DNA of 64,000 nt from Thermophagus xiamenensis (GCF_900112795.1 NZ_FONA01000002.1:124001-188000), one strand, 5' to 3'; positions 32,330 to 41,766 are shown, counted from the first letter of the stretch. Notes: generated by a model not told the origin, from the letters alone. Made by a program: numbers and translations.

Positions 32330-33478
32330 TTATTGAATATTTAATAATTCCCGAACAGTTTTCCCCGATAAAATATCCTTTCGTCCAAAAACATTAATAT
32401 TCATCTGCTGAGCCCGCTCCAAACCAGGTTTTAAATTTTGTATGGGGGTCACTCCATCCTCCTGATATATTTCGGAAAGGATAAACACCGAGGCATTGAC
32501 AAATAGGCCCAATTTGTTTTGCAGAGAATCGGATTTATAAACTATTTCGGACAACAGATTTCGTATTTTTTCTTTTCCATCGGGGGTATATTCCCTGGCG
32601 GTAATGCCGGTTTTACATTCTATGGTGTAGAGCTTATTGTTATGAACAAAAAGCACATCCAGTTCGTTATCCACGGTACCCTTAAAAAGCTTATACCCGA
32701 GCCCTATTTGGGCGGCATCGAGCTGAAGGTCGTTTTTCACGCGGTAGTAGGTGAGCCACTCGAACCACTCGCCAGTAAGAAAATTGATTTCTGATTTGGT
32801 CAGAGACCCCTTAATCTTAGGAATAAAGTCGAAATCATCTAAAAATTCCCCGATCTGAGGGTCGTAAATTTCAACAGTTTTTTTACGGGCTTTGTTGCGA
32901 AGGTTTCTCAGGTTACCGATGGCCTCAAAATGGTAGTCCTCTGCCTCCATAAATTTCTGCAGGAAGTGCTCAATATAATCATGTGAATAAGCACAAGTCT
33001 GAACCGATTTTTTTATCTCAAAGCCATAAGCCTTAAGATACTCATCGAGCGTTATGCGGTGCTGCATGGTTAAATGACCATTACCCTCTTCTATGGGATA
33101 AAGTTTCAGATAAACTTTATTTTGCCCGGTAACATAATAAATTTGTGTATGCGCCAAATTCTGAAAAAAACTGTGTACCATCAACGACATTAGCTTGGTG
33201 CCACCGGTAATGTTAACAATATATTCATCATCCTGACTAAAGGGATAAGCATTTAATTTTGCCAAAATATCGGAAGGCTCAAAAGCGTTAACCACAATTT
33301 TATGTAACGGGATGTTCCGGGCATCGGCAGCATCAATAATCCATTGGTCTTGACCATTGGCCTCCATCCTGGCGGTGGTAATAAAAAGTAATTGATCAAT
33401 ATCGTTTTTAAATTCCTTTATGAGTTCAACGTTGGGAATGGTTTGTTCAGATACCAGACTTACCAAAATTTTTGACAT
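32330..33478 (-). CDS. CARF-domain nuclease of the Can2/Card1 type (DUF1887)
   Basis: 382 aa. N-terminal CARF domain (1-145) with LVSLVSEQTIPNV and the ligand-loop motif NITGGTKLMS at 89-98; a linker (about 145-225); and a C-terminal PD-(D/E)xK nuclease with GEWFEWL (236-242), NELDVLF (Asp274) and TIECKTG (Glu287, Lys289). All expected catalytic residues are present. Characterised relatives are activated by cyclic tetra-adenylate made by Cas10 and cut RNA and/or single-stranded or supercoiled DNA, causing dormancy. It takes the place of Csm6, which is absent here. It starts 4 bases after csm5. Confidence 0.92.
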   Translation of the reverse strand: MSKILVSLVSEQTIPNVELIKEFKNDIDQLLFITTARMEANGQDQWIIDAADARNIPLHKIVVNAFEPSDILAKLNAYPFSQDDEYIVNITGGTKLMSLMVHSFFQNLAHTQIYYVTGQNKVYLKLYPIEEGNGHLTMQHRITLDEYLKAYGFEIKKSVQTCAYSHDYIEHFLQKFMEAEDYHFEAIGNLRNLRNKARKKTVEIYDPQIGEFLDDFDFIPKIKGSLTKSEINFLTGEWFEWLTYYRVKNDLQLDAAQIGLGYKLFKGTVDNELDVLFVHNNKLYTIECKTGITAREYTPDGKEKIRNLLSEIVYKSDSLQNKLGLFVNASVFILSEIYQEDGVTPIQNLKPGLERAQQMNINVFGRKDILSGKTVRELLNIQ

Positions 33479-33482
33479 AAAC

Positions 33483-34619
33483 TTAAATTAATTTCAATTT
33501 AACAAATCCGGGCAGCTCAAAATATTGCGAGTCGGCCACTCGCCTGGTCTTGGGAAATGGATATTGACTATATCGGGAATTTTGGGGCCGAGTTAACGAC
33601 ACCAATTCCTGATACAATTCTTCTGATACAAGTGATTCCTCTTTCACCCATAAGCCGTTAATAAAGCTCCATCCCACTCCGGCACCCATGCGTAAAACAC
33701 ATGATCCTTCGGAACAATTTTCTGTTGTCTCTTTTAGCTCGTGCAATTGTTCTAAATAATCTTCAACCCTATCATGTTCCTCATACTCCTCCCAAAAATC
33801 AATTTCTTTGTTAATCAACAGCAACGTGTTTTCGTTGACCCATTGAAAAAGGGTTTTTAAATCTTTCAGCCATTCGGGATATTTATTGATCTTTCCTTTA
33901 AGGTTATTTTCTTCCAGTAATTGATGGTTCAGTTTAATATTAAAGACCGATGTCCGTTCGGCATCAATGGCTTCCACCAATTGCTGTGTTTTGGTATCGA
34001 GTTTTACCGACCTTCCATCTCCTACGATATTTAGACTTTTCATAGGCAGGGCTATGGTGGCATCCCCAACAAACGGGGCATCGCCAATCAACAAAAAACG
34101 GAAAAGGTCCTTTTGGGGACCATCGCCAAACAGCTCTTTTTCAAGCTCAGCCGCTGTGGCATAGTTTCTATTTTTTCTATCTTTAAAAACAACCTTTTCT
34201 TTATTTATCGGTTTTCCGTTTTTCCTAATTTCCCGGTTAAAAATGGCCGACCGGATAGCCCCTTTTATGGTTGACCCGGGAATATAAGGTCGTCCCAAAC
34301 CGTCACGGAGCTGTTCTTTCAAAGATTGAAAATTATACCCATCGGCATCCATTAGGATGGCTCGGCGACAAATATCATCTAACACGAAGTCGGGCTTGCG
34401 GGGTTTAATTAAGTTCACCAGGCTCTCACCCGCATCGATCATAGCCACCCACTTATCAATATTTTCTTCGCCAATAATGGCCAACACTTTACGGTCGTCG
34501 ATGACGCCTGCCAACCGTTCACCATCTTCGTTTTTTATTATTAACTCAATATTTTTTTGCAGGAAAACACCGTTTCCTACATGAACCGGGTTTAAAGTGG
34601 TTATTTCTACCTGAGGCAT
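33483..34619 (-). CDS. csm5: Type III-A effector subunit Csm5
   Basis: 378 aa RAMP protein. N-terminal VEITTLNPVHVGNG and the glycine-rich YIPGSTIKGAIRSAIF are the family signatures, and the C-terminal GVGWSFINGLW is typical. Known role: caps the 3' end of crRNA in the Csm complex and recruits maturation nucleases. Six bases after csm4 and four before the CARF nuclease gene. Length is normal. Confidence 0.9.
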   Translation of the reverse strand: MPQVEITTLNPVHVGNGVFLQKNIELIIKNEDGERLAGVIDDRKVLAIIGEENIDKWVAMIDAGESLVNLIKPRKPDFVLDDICRRAILMDADGYNFQSLKEQLRDGLGRPYIPGSTIKGAIRSAIFNREIRKNGKPINKEKVVFKDRKNRNYATAAELEKELFGDGPQKDLFRFLLIGDAPFVGDATIALPMKSLNIVGDGRSVKLDTKTQQLVEAIDAERTSVFNIKLNHQLLEENNLKGKINKYPEWLKDLKTLFQWVNENTLLLINKEIDFWEEYEEHDRVEDYLEQLHELKETTENCSEGSCVLRMGAGVGWSFINGLWVKEESLVSEELYQELVSLTRPQNSRYSQYPFPKTRRVADSQYFELPGFVKLKLI

Positions 34620-34625
34620 AATGCA

Positions 34626-35618
34626 TTAAATTTTAACCGGTAAACAAAAGGCACGGCCGTCCCGATAGACGGGATGCAGCAACTCATCGTTCCATTGCGG
34701 TCTGACATTCTCTATTTTTCCTATGGGCTTGTGGCTTCGGAATATCGACCCTTCGGTGAACATATAAACCGATTTTTTTCGAAGGTGCCGAAACTTATCG
34801 AGGGTTGTGCCGGCAATAAAGCCTCCGCGTTTTACCAGCTGATAGTCGTTTTTCTCCATTTCGACATTGATCAGTTCCTCTTTTTGCGGACAATAGAGAG
34901 AGATGAGCTGGTATCTGTCGGCTTCCTCAGTTGTCCACTCCATTTCAATGGTGTCTCGTGTCACTTCATACTGTCCGTTACCCACGCTCTTGTCGGTACC
35001 TATTCCAATGCCTTGTCCAAACATCAAAATCTCTTCTATGCGGTCGGTCACTTCGGGCGATGCTTCGCAAAAAAAATAGAGGCCACCGTCCTTAACAAAA
35101 TACCGTTTTTCGAAATAGAAAGGAACGGCATCGCTTTCGCCGTCGCGGGATACGCTTACCCGTTGCTCCAGATTATCTTTAAAGACCGATACCGCCTCCA
35201 CATCCTCGGGGAATAAAATCTTACCGCAAGGTGAGAGTTTCTCTTTCTTGACATCGAGGGCTTGTCCCGTTGCCAATTTTTTCCACCCGTTCAGAGGGAC
35301 ATATTCAATTTTTTTGATCATCTTACCGGCTTTAGGTTTCTCGGTATCCAACACATTCAATATTTCCGTGGCAGAAACCGGCAGCGGAAGAAAATAGTTT
35401 GACCGATAGAAAGGGAATGCCGAGCTCACCCGATAGCTTTGCATAAAATCGAGTACATCATTACCATCATTGTTTTTCAAACAAAACAGAGAGGCAATGA
35501 AACCCGAAATGGTGTCGGAATGCAGCAGCGAATCGGTGGTATCGTAGGCTTCGCCGAGACCCTTCCCTATGTGCAACGGACCGGTAAAATGAAGTTTAAA
35601 AACGGTTTGTTTCAACAT
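34626..35618 (-). CDS. csm4: Type III-A effector subunit Csm4
   Basis: 330 aa RAMP protein. The N-terminus FKLHFTGPLHIGKGLG with DTTDSLLHSDTISGFI and the C-terminal GIGIGTDKSVGNGQYEV glycine-rich loop are characteristic. Known role: binds the 5' tag (handle) of crRNA and contacts Cas10 at the base of the complex. It lies 8 bases after csm3 and 6 before csm5 in the same operon. No defects seen. Confidence 0.9.
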   Translation of the reverse strand: MLKQTVFKLHFTGPLHIGKGLGEAYDTTDSLLHSDTISGFIASLFCLKNNDGNDVLDFMQSYRVSSAFPFYRSNYFLPLPVSATEILNVLDTEKPKAGKMIKKIEYVPLNGWKKLATGQALDVKKEKLSPCGKILFPEDVEAVSVFKDNLEQRVSVSRDGESDAVPFYFEKRYFVKDGGLYFFCEASPEVTDRIEEILMFGQGIGIGTDKSVGNGQYEVTRDTIEMEWTTEEADRYQLISLYCPQKEELINVEMEKNDYQLVKRGGFIAGTTLDKFRHLRKKSVYMFTEGSIFRSHKPIGKIENVRPQWNDELLHPVYRDGRAFCLPVKI

Positions 35619-35626
35619 CCCGAAAA

Positions 35627-36286
35627 TTAATTTTTAGGTTCGTACTCCGCCATCTCTTTAGGGGTAAACTGCAAATCGGTTATTTCGACCTGACCATAAC
35701 CGCGCGAGCCCTGACCTCCCAGATAGTCATCCTCCAACAAATTCAAAGATTTCTTCAATGAGTTAATTAATTCCTCCTCGTTGTCTTCACTAAAGACATT
35801 TAACACCATGTCGAGCTTAAAACGTGCACCGGCAGGTACGCGTTCGAATGTGCGCGGATTGGCATGAGCAGTAATACGACAAATATTGACCTCGGTTTTA
35901 GCTTCGGTGTAGGGAAGATCCGTATTAACAAACTCCTCTATATCCGACAGTATTGGCGCATCACGCACTATGAGACGCGAGGGTTGCTGACCATCCCCTT
36001 TGGGATCGGCCGTACCAAACAGATGACCTGCTTTGGTTGTCTTATCCTGCGTGGGGCCCCATGTTTTACCGTTTTGTTGTATGGTTCCTTCAGCGAGCTC
36101 AAGTAAAGCACGCAATTTTCCTTTAAGCGAACTTCCGGGAATATAAGGTTCGTTGGAAAGGGGATTACGAACCACAAACTTATCCGGTCCGCCAATATTC
36201 AGGGAAGAGTTGGTACCCCCGATATGCAATCCGGTCTTCAGCTTTATTTCACCGGAAACCAAAATCTTTTTTACCAGTTTGTTCAT
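35627..36286 (-). CDS. csm3: Type III-A backbone RNase Csm3
   Basis: 219 aa RAMP protein. GLHIGG, then GGPDKFVVRNPLS with Asp35 at the place of the catalytic Asp that cuts target RNA every six bases, then YIPGSSLKGKLRALLE and a C-terminal GGQGSRGYGQVE glycine-rich loop. Several copies form the backbone of the complex. The Asp is intact, so target RNA cleavage should work, and with it the normal shut-off of cyclic oligoadenylate synthesis. The 101-base gap to csm2 is the largest within the operon and holds no other gene. Confidence 0.93.
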   Translation of the reverse strand: MNKLVKKILVSGEIKLKTGLHIGGTNSSLNIGGPDKFVVRNPLSNEPYIPGSSLKGKLRALLELAEGTIQQNGKTWGPTQDKTTKAGHLFGTADPKGDGQQPSRLIVRDAPILSDIEEFVNTDLPYTEAKTEVNICRITAHANPRTFERVPAGARFKLDMVLNVFSEDNEEELINSLKKSLNLLEDDYLGGQGSRGYGQVEITDLQFTPKEMAEYEPKN

Positions 36287-36387
36287 TTATCTATAGTTTT
36301 CCAGGTTATGAATTAATGGAACTTATTAGATTTGTATTCCGACATATTGGAGTATTTCCTCTTATTCCAAATATTAAAAGAAATACA

Positions 36388-36852
36388 TTAGTCTCGTCCA
36401 CCATAAGATTTATGATAAGCCAGGATCGCTTCAAAAAAGTCCACAAAGTTTTTATAGGTTTTGTCGTCAATGACATTTTTGTGAGCCAAATCAAAAACTT
36501 CCTTAAAAGCTTTGATACCCTTACTTTTAAAACCATCTACTCTTGAAGCAGCATAGGCCATCTTAGGTTTTAAAAGATAGAAGCTTGGCTTTTCTTGTTC
36601 ATACCCTTTGATTTGGATTCTCTTAATCTCTCCAAAAACATTTCGGATTTGGGAAGTGGTTAAATTATTTTCCTTTAAGTACTTTCCCAATTCGTCGGCA
36701 AAAGATACGGTTTCCTGGTTCACGCCTTTGGTGATCCATTCATCCTTAAACCGTTTTGAAAAAGGGACTTCAGGACTATTCTTTCCCCCTGCTCCGCTTT
36801 TACTCCCCTTTGTATTGGGTTCATTTCTGAATATCAAATCTTTCTGTACCAT
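36388..36852 (-). CDS. csm2: Type III-A small subunit Csm2
   Basis: 154 aa from ATG 36852. The frame is open further upstream to 36927, but that would overlap the end of csm1, and MVQKDLIFRNEPNTKG is the better start. A basic glycine/serine-rich lead (about 12-35) is followed by an all-helical bundle (FADELGKYLKENNLTTSQIR ... KAFKEVFDLAHKN) as in Csm2. Known role: forms the inner filament along the crRNA-target duplex. It starts 11 bases after csm1. Confidence 0.85.
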   Translation of the reverse strand: MVQKDLIFRNEPNTKGSKSGAGGKNSPEVPFSKRFKDEWITKGVNQETVSFADELGKYLKENNLTTSQIRNVFGEIKRIQIKGYEQEKPSFYLLKPKMAYAASRVDGFKSKGIKAFKEVFDLAHKNVIDDKTYKNFVDFFEAILAYHKSYGGRD

Positions 36853-36863
36853 AAGTAAAAGTT

Positions 36864-39482
36864 TTATGAATTGGAAATATCCATGGTTCTCAGTTGCAAT
36901 TCTGCGAGTCGGGCTGCCAGGTTCCACAAATCCAGGGCATGGTAGCTTGTTTTAATTTTTTGATTTTGGATGGTATTGGAAAAGATGTCGCGCTGGCATT
37001 GTTTCACCAAATCTATAACATCGGCATGGCTGTATCGCCCCACCATACGGCCGAAGTCGTAAGCCATCATCCATAGCACCTTTGGTGGCACCTCATTATT
37101 GTTTTTCGGCATTTTATCTTTTTTCGGCTTATCATCTTTCGATTTATCATCTAAGGATTTATCGGTTATATTCCGACTCATGGAATAGTGCATACTCAAC
37201 TTTGAGATAAATGCTTTGGGCAACTTTTTCTGAGCCAAAAGCTGCACCATCTTATTCTGTAAATCCATCACCAAAGGAAATTCATGGTCCCAGTTAAGGG
37301 GTAACCCCATTAGGGTAACAGCTGATTTTTCGAATCGCTGTGTGTTACCATTTTGTTCGAATTCAAAAAAATAACTCTTGGCCTTTTTCTCCATCGACTC
37401 GCTGTCGGCCGATGCCTTTTTCACGGGGAATTTACCGGACACAATAGCCATGCCCCCCGAAAGTGAGAGAAACGGATTGTTACAAACATAATTCTTAAAG
37501 GCCTCCCGTATCTCACGGCCAAAGTCCAGCACTTTATCCCACCGGCCAATGAGGAAGAGGTCATCACCACCGCTATATATGATATAAGAACTATCGCTGT
37601 AACGCTCCTTCCAAATGGTATTGATATACCCCTTAAAAAACCAGTCGAGGTTACGACTTAGTGATGAATACCTCGACAAAGTGATCATCTCTTTCGGAAA
37701 CCCGCTTCTGAATAGCATACCCAAATTATCCACATCCATTCGCAGAAATCCCAAACGCTTCAGATCACTCTCTCCTGCCAGTTTATCGAATGTAAGCGGA
37801 TAGCCATCATCATCTTTGGGAAAATCGTTGCCACCCAAAAAGTCGAAACCAAAAATATTGTTATAGCCCTGCACGGCGCTGTTGAGGAAATCACAATCGC
37901 CCCGTTCGTTAGCATTGAGGGTAATGATTCTTACCCGGTTGGCGAAACCTTTCAAGGCCTCTCGTTTGTCTTCTATCTCTTTTTGCGAAAGAAAATAGAA
38001 ATAAAAACCCAAACCTGCCGGATCAATGGCATCATGATTTTTCCAGTAGGTTAAAGGACCATCGGATATCACAATGTACTGAGCCTCCCGCAATTTCCTG
38101 CCCAAAAGAATTTGTTTCCAGGTTAATTCCCCAATATATTCGTTTGTATCACCATCGCCAATGGCTTTAGCCTTCTGTTTTGAGAGCTCTTCGCCAGTAA
38201 CGGCATCGCGAATGGTATCCCCACCCTGATCGGAAGGTGTAAAAAAATAGTCATAACGTGCAGTAAGCATATCGGCATAGCGATGTTTTTTGGCGGCATT
38301 ACGGCGGTCAAAAAGCTGTTGCCAGGCATCGCTTAGCGTTTTGCCTTTCTGAAACAAGAGGGTCTCTTCACCAAAGGTCACTGTGTCGAGGGCTATATAA
38401 AGGGATGTGCCATGAGCTTGCAAAATTTTTTCTTCGATATTCCGTTTGCACTCCTCAAATTTGGCTCTCATCCACGCGGTATTGGGTGCCAGCAGATAAA
38501 AACTGCCGCCGGCATTATAAATCACATTACCGTGAAAGAGATTGAGCTCTTTTAAAAGATAATAGACTACAGCATCGGACAACAGCTTGATGTAGAACGA
38601 GCGCCCTTTGAGGTTTTTGGCAGCCTGCTTGCTCTGTATGTTATAGATATAGTTTTGTATGCCGCTGAAGTCGCCTCCAATCATCAGAAAGGTGTCACTA
38701 CCGGCATCTCCGGTCTCCAGAGATTTGTCGTAAAGACACACCGCCAGGGCAGCCGTTGTCTTCAGATGATCGAAGAGTGAAACATCGGGTAAATGAATGG
38801 TACTGGATGGTACCGAGGTGGTATATTTCTGAAGCAGGTTGAGCAATGTTTCGCTAAAAGCCCGAAAATCGTCGGCCTGGATGAATTTAAATTCCGCCTC
38901 GAAGCGTTGCCAAAGAGAAGCATAATCGGGGTTGCTGTCGAAGCTCTTACGCGGAAACCAGTCGGCGCGAAGATTTAAGGAATCTACCGGTAAGTGGTAC
39001 TTAAAGGTATGAGGCCCCTGATGGCCCAGACCTTCGAATACCGATACCATACGTTTTTTCTTAAAGGCATCCCAGTTTTCGGCCTCCTGCTCGTCCTTAA
39101 AGGCTGCATCAGTACTTCGGTCCATTCCCGACGACAGATGATCGGCCTGACGTATAAAACGAGCCGGCGACTCGCGAAGCTGGTCGGCACTTAAATGATG
39201 GCTGGCCGCATACTCCAACAGGTTAGAACGTAGGCCTTGCCCATCCTTTAACAGATTGTTAAATACCCTTGAATATTTTGAAATAAAACCGGCCGTCCAG
39301 ATAACGTGTTTATGCGTATATCTTCCGTCGTTCTTCAGCGGACAGTACTGACTCACCAGGCGTTTGACATCATCGGTCAGCAGCTTCGATTTTTCTACCG
39401 AACCGCTATCGGCACGCTGAAAAAACTTACCTATATCGTGTAAGAGTCCGGCCAGATAAATTTGTTCCCGCAAATAATCCAT
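36864..39482 (-). CDS. cas10: Type III-A signature protein Cas10/Csm1
   Basis: 872 aa. N-terminal HD nuclease domain with LLHDIGK (His15, Asp16), two palm domains, and the cyclase motif GGDD at 638-641 (YSGGDDLFLIG). Both the DNase and the cyclic-oligoadenylate synthase sites therefore look active, which fits the CARF nuclease at the end of the operon. A Lys/Asp-rich linker (DKSLDDKSKDDKPKKDKMPK) interrupts the C-terminal helical domain at about 770-795 and looks like a recent low-complexity insertion. Starts 3 bases after cas6 ends. Confidence 0.95.
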   Translation of the reverse strand: MDYLREQIYLAGLLHDIGKFFQRADSGSVEKSKLLTDDVKRLVSQYCPLKNDGRYTHKHVIWTAGFISKYSRVFNNLLKDGQGLRSNLLEYAASHHLSADQLRESPARFIRQADHLSSGMDRSTDAAFKDEQEAENWDAFKKKRMVSVFEGLGHQGPHTFKYHLPVDSLNLRADWFPRKSFDSNPDYASLWQRFEAEFKFIQADDFRAFSETLLNLLQKYTTSVPSSTIHLPDVSLFDHLKTTAALAVCLYDKSLETGDAGSDTFLMIGGDFSGIQNYIYNIQSKQAAKNLKGRSFYIKLLSDAVVYYLLKELNLFHGNVIYNAGGSFYLLAPNTAWMRAKFEECKRNIEEKILQAHGTSLYIALDTVTFGEETLLFQKGKTLSDAWQQLFDRRNAAKKHRYADMLTARYDYFFTPSDQGGDTIRDAVTGEELSKQKAKAIGDGDTNEYIGELTWKQILLGRKLREAQYIVISDGPLTYWKNHDAIDPAGLGFYFYFLSQKEIEDKREALKGFANRVRIITLNANERGDCDFLNSAVQGYNNIFGFDFLGGNDFPKDDDGYPLTFDKLAGESDLKRLGFLRMDVDNLGMLFRSGFPKEMITLSRYSSLSRNLDWFFKGYINTIWKERYSDSSYIIYSGGDDLFLIGRWDKVLDFGREIREAFKNYVCNNPFLSLSGGMAIVSGKFPVKKASADSESMEKKAKSYFFEFEQNGNTQRFEKSAVTLMGLPLNWDHEFPLVMDLQNKMVQLLAQKKLPKAFISKLSMHYSMSRNITDKSLDDKSKDDKPKKDKMPKNNNEVPPKVLWMMAYDFGRMVGRYSHADVIDLVKQCQRDIFSNTIQNQKIKTSYHALDLWNLAARLAELQLRTMDISNS

Positions 39483-39485
39483 AGG

Positions 39486-40163
39486 TCAATTTTTCTTTTT
39501 TAAAAGCATTACTGTGCCAAAGCCATGACTTGCCCCCTTGCCCAAACCAATATGGTCAGGAAGAAATACATTGGTTTGAAATTCTACCGAGAAAGCCATC
39601 AAAGGCGTTCTTTTAAAAAGAACTTTCCGAGGCTCCTGATAATGTGTTATGGTACACTCAAGGGGTTTATCAATGGTCCAGTCAATACCTTTGGCAAACG
39701 ATAATATGTTGCCTTTTAATATTTTCTCCAAAAATTCGATTTGCTCGGCGACACCTTCCAGTTTCATAAAGGTGTTGTAGTTCCGACTGTTCAGAGCAAG
39801 CCAGTTACGAATGAAATAGTGAAATTGAGTTTGCCATACCTGCAGATTGAACCGCTTCAGCCGTAAATCCCGAATCTTCATATCGAGCAATCGCTCACCA
39901 ATCTTAAACGACCAGTCAGTTTGCTCAAAAAAATGATGTATCTCATCCACAGCTTCATCCAGACAAATAATCACCGGCCGCCGTCGCAAGGTTTTATATT
40001 GTATCAGGGGGTAGGAATATAGATATTTATTTCCATTCAAATGGTTGTGAAACAACACATTTTCCTGCCCCGCCTTTTGAATAATACCACCGCGAAACGC
40101 AGGGATCTCACGACCCTCAATCTCTTCATCGAATTCGATATGTAGATATCTTATTTGTTTCAT
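39486..40163 (-). CDS. cas6: Cas6-type crRNA-processing endoribonuclease
   Basis: 225 aa from ATG 40163 (an in-frame ATG at 40181 would add six residues; MKQIRYLHIEFDEE is the better β-strand start). The C-terminal HIGLGKGASHGFGTVML is the glycine-rich loop of Cas6/RAMP proteins, and the N-terminal half has the expected ferredoxin-like pattern. It is the divergent Bacteroidota form, so the catalytic His cannot be fixed by eye. First gene of the operon, 3 bases before cas10. It should cut a repeat transcript, yet no CRISPR array is present in this window. Confidence 0.8.
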   Translation of the reverse strand: MKQIRYLHIEFDEEIEGREIPAFRGGIIQKAGQENVLFHNHLNGNKYLYSYPLIQYKTLRRRPVIICLDEAVDEIHHFFEQTDWSFKIGERLLDMKIRDLRLKRFNLQVWQTQFHYFIRNWLALNSRNYNTFMKLEGVAEQIEFLEKILKGNILSFAKGIDWTIDKPLECTITHYQEPRKVLFKRTPLMAFSVEFQTNVFLPDHIGLGKGASHGFGTVMLLKKKN

Positions 40164-40181
40164 TTTATGTGTCAAATACAT

Positions 40182-40762
40182 CCAAGAGAACTAATACATT
40201 ATCTTAGCTTTTTGTCTTTTATTCCCGGTAATCCTGAGTAATTTAAAAAATCTTCCAACCGGAAATCCTAATGATATATCTTCCCTTTTTTATTCGTGAG
40301 AGGCTTTCTTGGTCAAGTCCTTTTCACAAATATTGGATCCCTGCACCACATCGGCAGTAAGCTGAAACAAAAAAATCAGAAAAAACTTGAACAATCAGTA
40401 ACTCCGATAGCGGGGCGATTTCCAAATTTATAAAAAAGTCAAATAAAAATTATTATTCCTCAAAAATATTTAATCAAAAACTTCTTACAAATCGTTCTGT
40501 TATGCATCCTCAAAACTTTATCTAAATTATTAATTATTCACCCTTTAAAATATTCTTTTTGGTAATTGGTCAATAGTCCATGGTGAAACCGACACTAATG
40601 ACTATTGACCAACCACTAGAAACTCTTTTTGCTTTCGGTCTCTACGCTTCTGCCTCTATACTTTTTATACAAGTTCTTTTTTTGACAAACTTTTTTGCTA
40701 ACGACCTTCATAAAAAAATTTGAAAACAAGACAAGAGCCATTACCATGTCAAAAAATTGCGA
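40182..40762. repeat. Upstream region of the CRISPR operon; worn dispersed repeat at 40565-40675
   Basis: I searched this 581-base stretch for CRISPR repeats and found none. From 40565 on, ATGGTGAAACCGACACTAATG, CTATTGACCAACCACTAG and TTCTGCCTCTATAC recall the reverse-orientation composite repeat of 8521-8720 with many changes. The operon's promoter must lie here but I see no good TAnnTTTG match. Confidence 0.45.
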
Positions 40763-41086
40763 CTAAGAGACAACAATTACTTGAATATCCACTATTTCTC
40801 TCAAAGGCAAATAATGTGGCAAAACCTTCAAATTATTAACTAAAAAAGACTTCCATTGATACACCGAGTCTAGCCGACTAGGACAACCTAAAATCGTTTT
40901 CAGATACTTTCTTAATTTTCTTTTACTAAAATTTCCTTCGAAAGTACCCATGTCATTACCCAATTTTGTGGTTAATTGAATTGTTATTCTAAATCTTCGT
41001 TGGTCATAAAGAATGGTAAATTTACGAACCCAATGATTGAGCTCGGCCTGTTTAAAAAAAGTCTTTTGTTCCGGTGCTACGTACAT
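40763..41086 (-). CDS. Hypothetical protein (107 aa)
   Basis: Begins MYVAPEQKTFFKQAELNHW and ends LREIVDIQVIVVS; predicted α/β, basic, no motif I recognise. It lies between the CRISPR operon and the WYL regulator, on the CRISPR strand but 600 bases upstream of cas6 with a worn repeat between, so cotranscription is doubtful. The inverted repeat TGCAA-N5-TTGCA at 41141-41155 lies upstream, with a TTTG box at the same distance as in front of the lipoprotein gene at 27943. Probably real, but short enough to be uncertain. Confidence 0.5.
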   Translation of the reverse strand: MYVAPEQKTFFKQAELNHWVRKFTILYDQRRFRITIQLTTKLGNDMGTFEGNFSKRKLRKYLKTILGCPSRLDSVYQWKSFLVNNLKVLPHYLPLREIVDIQVIVVS

Positions 41087-41140
41087 TTTATATGAGATTT
41101 TTTGAACGCATTTCTTAATTGCAAAGAACTTTAATCAAAG

Positions 41141-41155
41141 TGCAACCAGTTTGCA
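41141..41155 (-). promoter_or_regulatory. Inverted repeat TGCAA-N5-TTGCA upstream of the 107-aa gene
   Basis: TGCAA CCAGT TTGCA. On the minus strand the distance from its far end to the end of the next TTTG is 34 bases, identical to the element at 28010-28024. Candidate operator shared by two otherwise unrelated genes. Confidence 0.4.
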
Positions 41156-41177
41156 ATAACCACAAAAATTTTTCATC

Positions 41178-41455
41178 AAACGCAGAAACGATATGACGCA
41201 AAAAAAGAAAGTTAGATGGTAGATTTTTAGATGTAAGATGATAGATTTCAATATTTACTATAGGAAAATCCACTATTCACAATTCTCTTTGCGCTTACCT
41301 CTTTGCACCAACTAAACGCAGAGACGCAATGACGCAGAGAAAAAACAGACAGTTAGATATTAGATTTTTAGATTATTAGATGTAAGATAATAGATTTCAA
41401 ATTTCACTAAAGGAAATATACACATTGCGATATTCTCTTTCCGCTAACAATTATC
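41178..41455 (+). repeat. Two direct copies of an approximately 140-base intergenic repeat
   Basis: Copy 1 begins at 41178 (AAACGCAGAAACGATATGAC) and copy 2 at about 41322 (AAACGCAGAGACGCAATGAC). Both continue with GCAGAGAAAAAA-like sequence, CAGTTAGAT, TAGATTTTTAGAT, GTAAGATAATAGATTTCAA, and CAC...TTCTCTTT(G/C)CGCT. Copy 2 has a short extra ATTAGA stretch. No coding potential; lies in the leader region before the WYL gene. Confidence 0.6.
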
Positions 41456-41766
41456 CATTCTTCATTTTTCATTCTCAATTCCCCGGTATTCCCCTTATGC
41501 CTGGTTAACTTGTCCGGTCTTAATCCTTGTTTTAATGGAAGATACTTTCTGAGAGCATTTTTTTGCATTACCCTAACAAACAATACATTACATTACTTTT
41601 GCGCATACAAATTCCAGTTTTTTTCGCCACAAAAATCATGATTTATGTCATAATAACCCATTGTTTCAAAGAACGTAAAACAGATTAGTTGAAACCGAAA
41701 TGCAATTTAGGATAGGGAATTACTCTCTAAAATAAAACTCAGGTCCGAAGAATTAAAAATAAAGTT

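Noticed and set aside
40182-41766. CRISPR array upstream of cas6
   Set aside because: Only a worn dispersed repeat and two 140-base direct copies are present; no short repeats with spacers.
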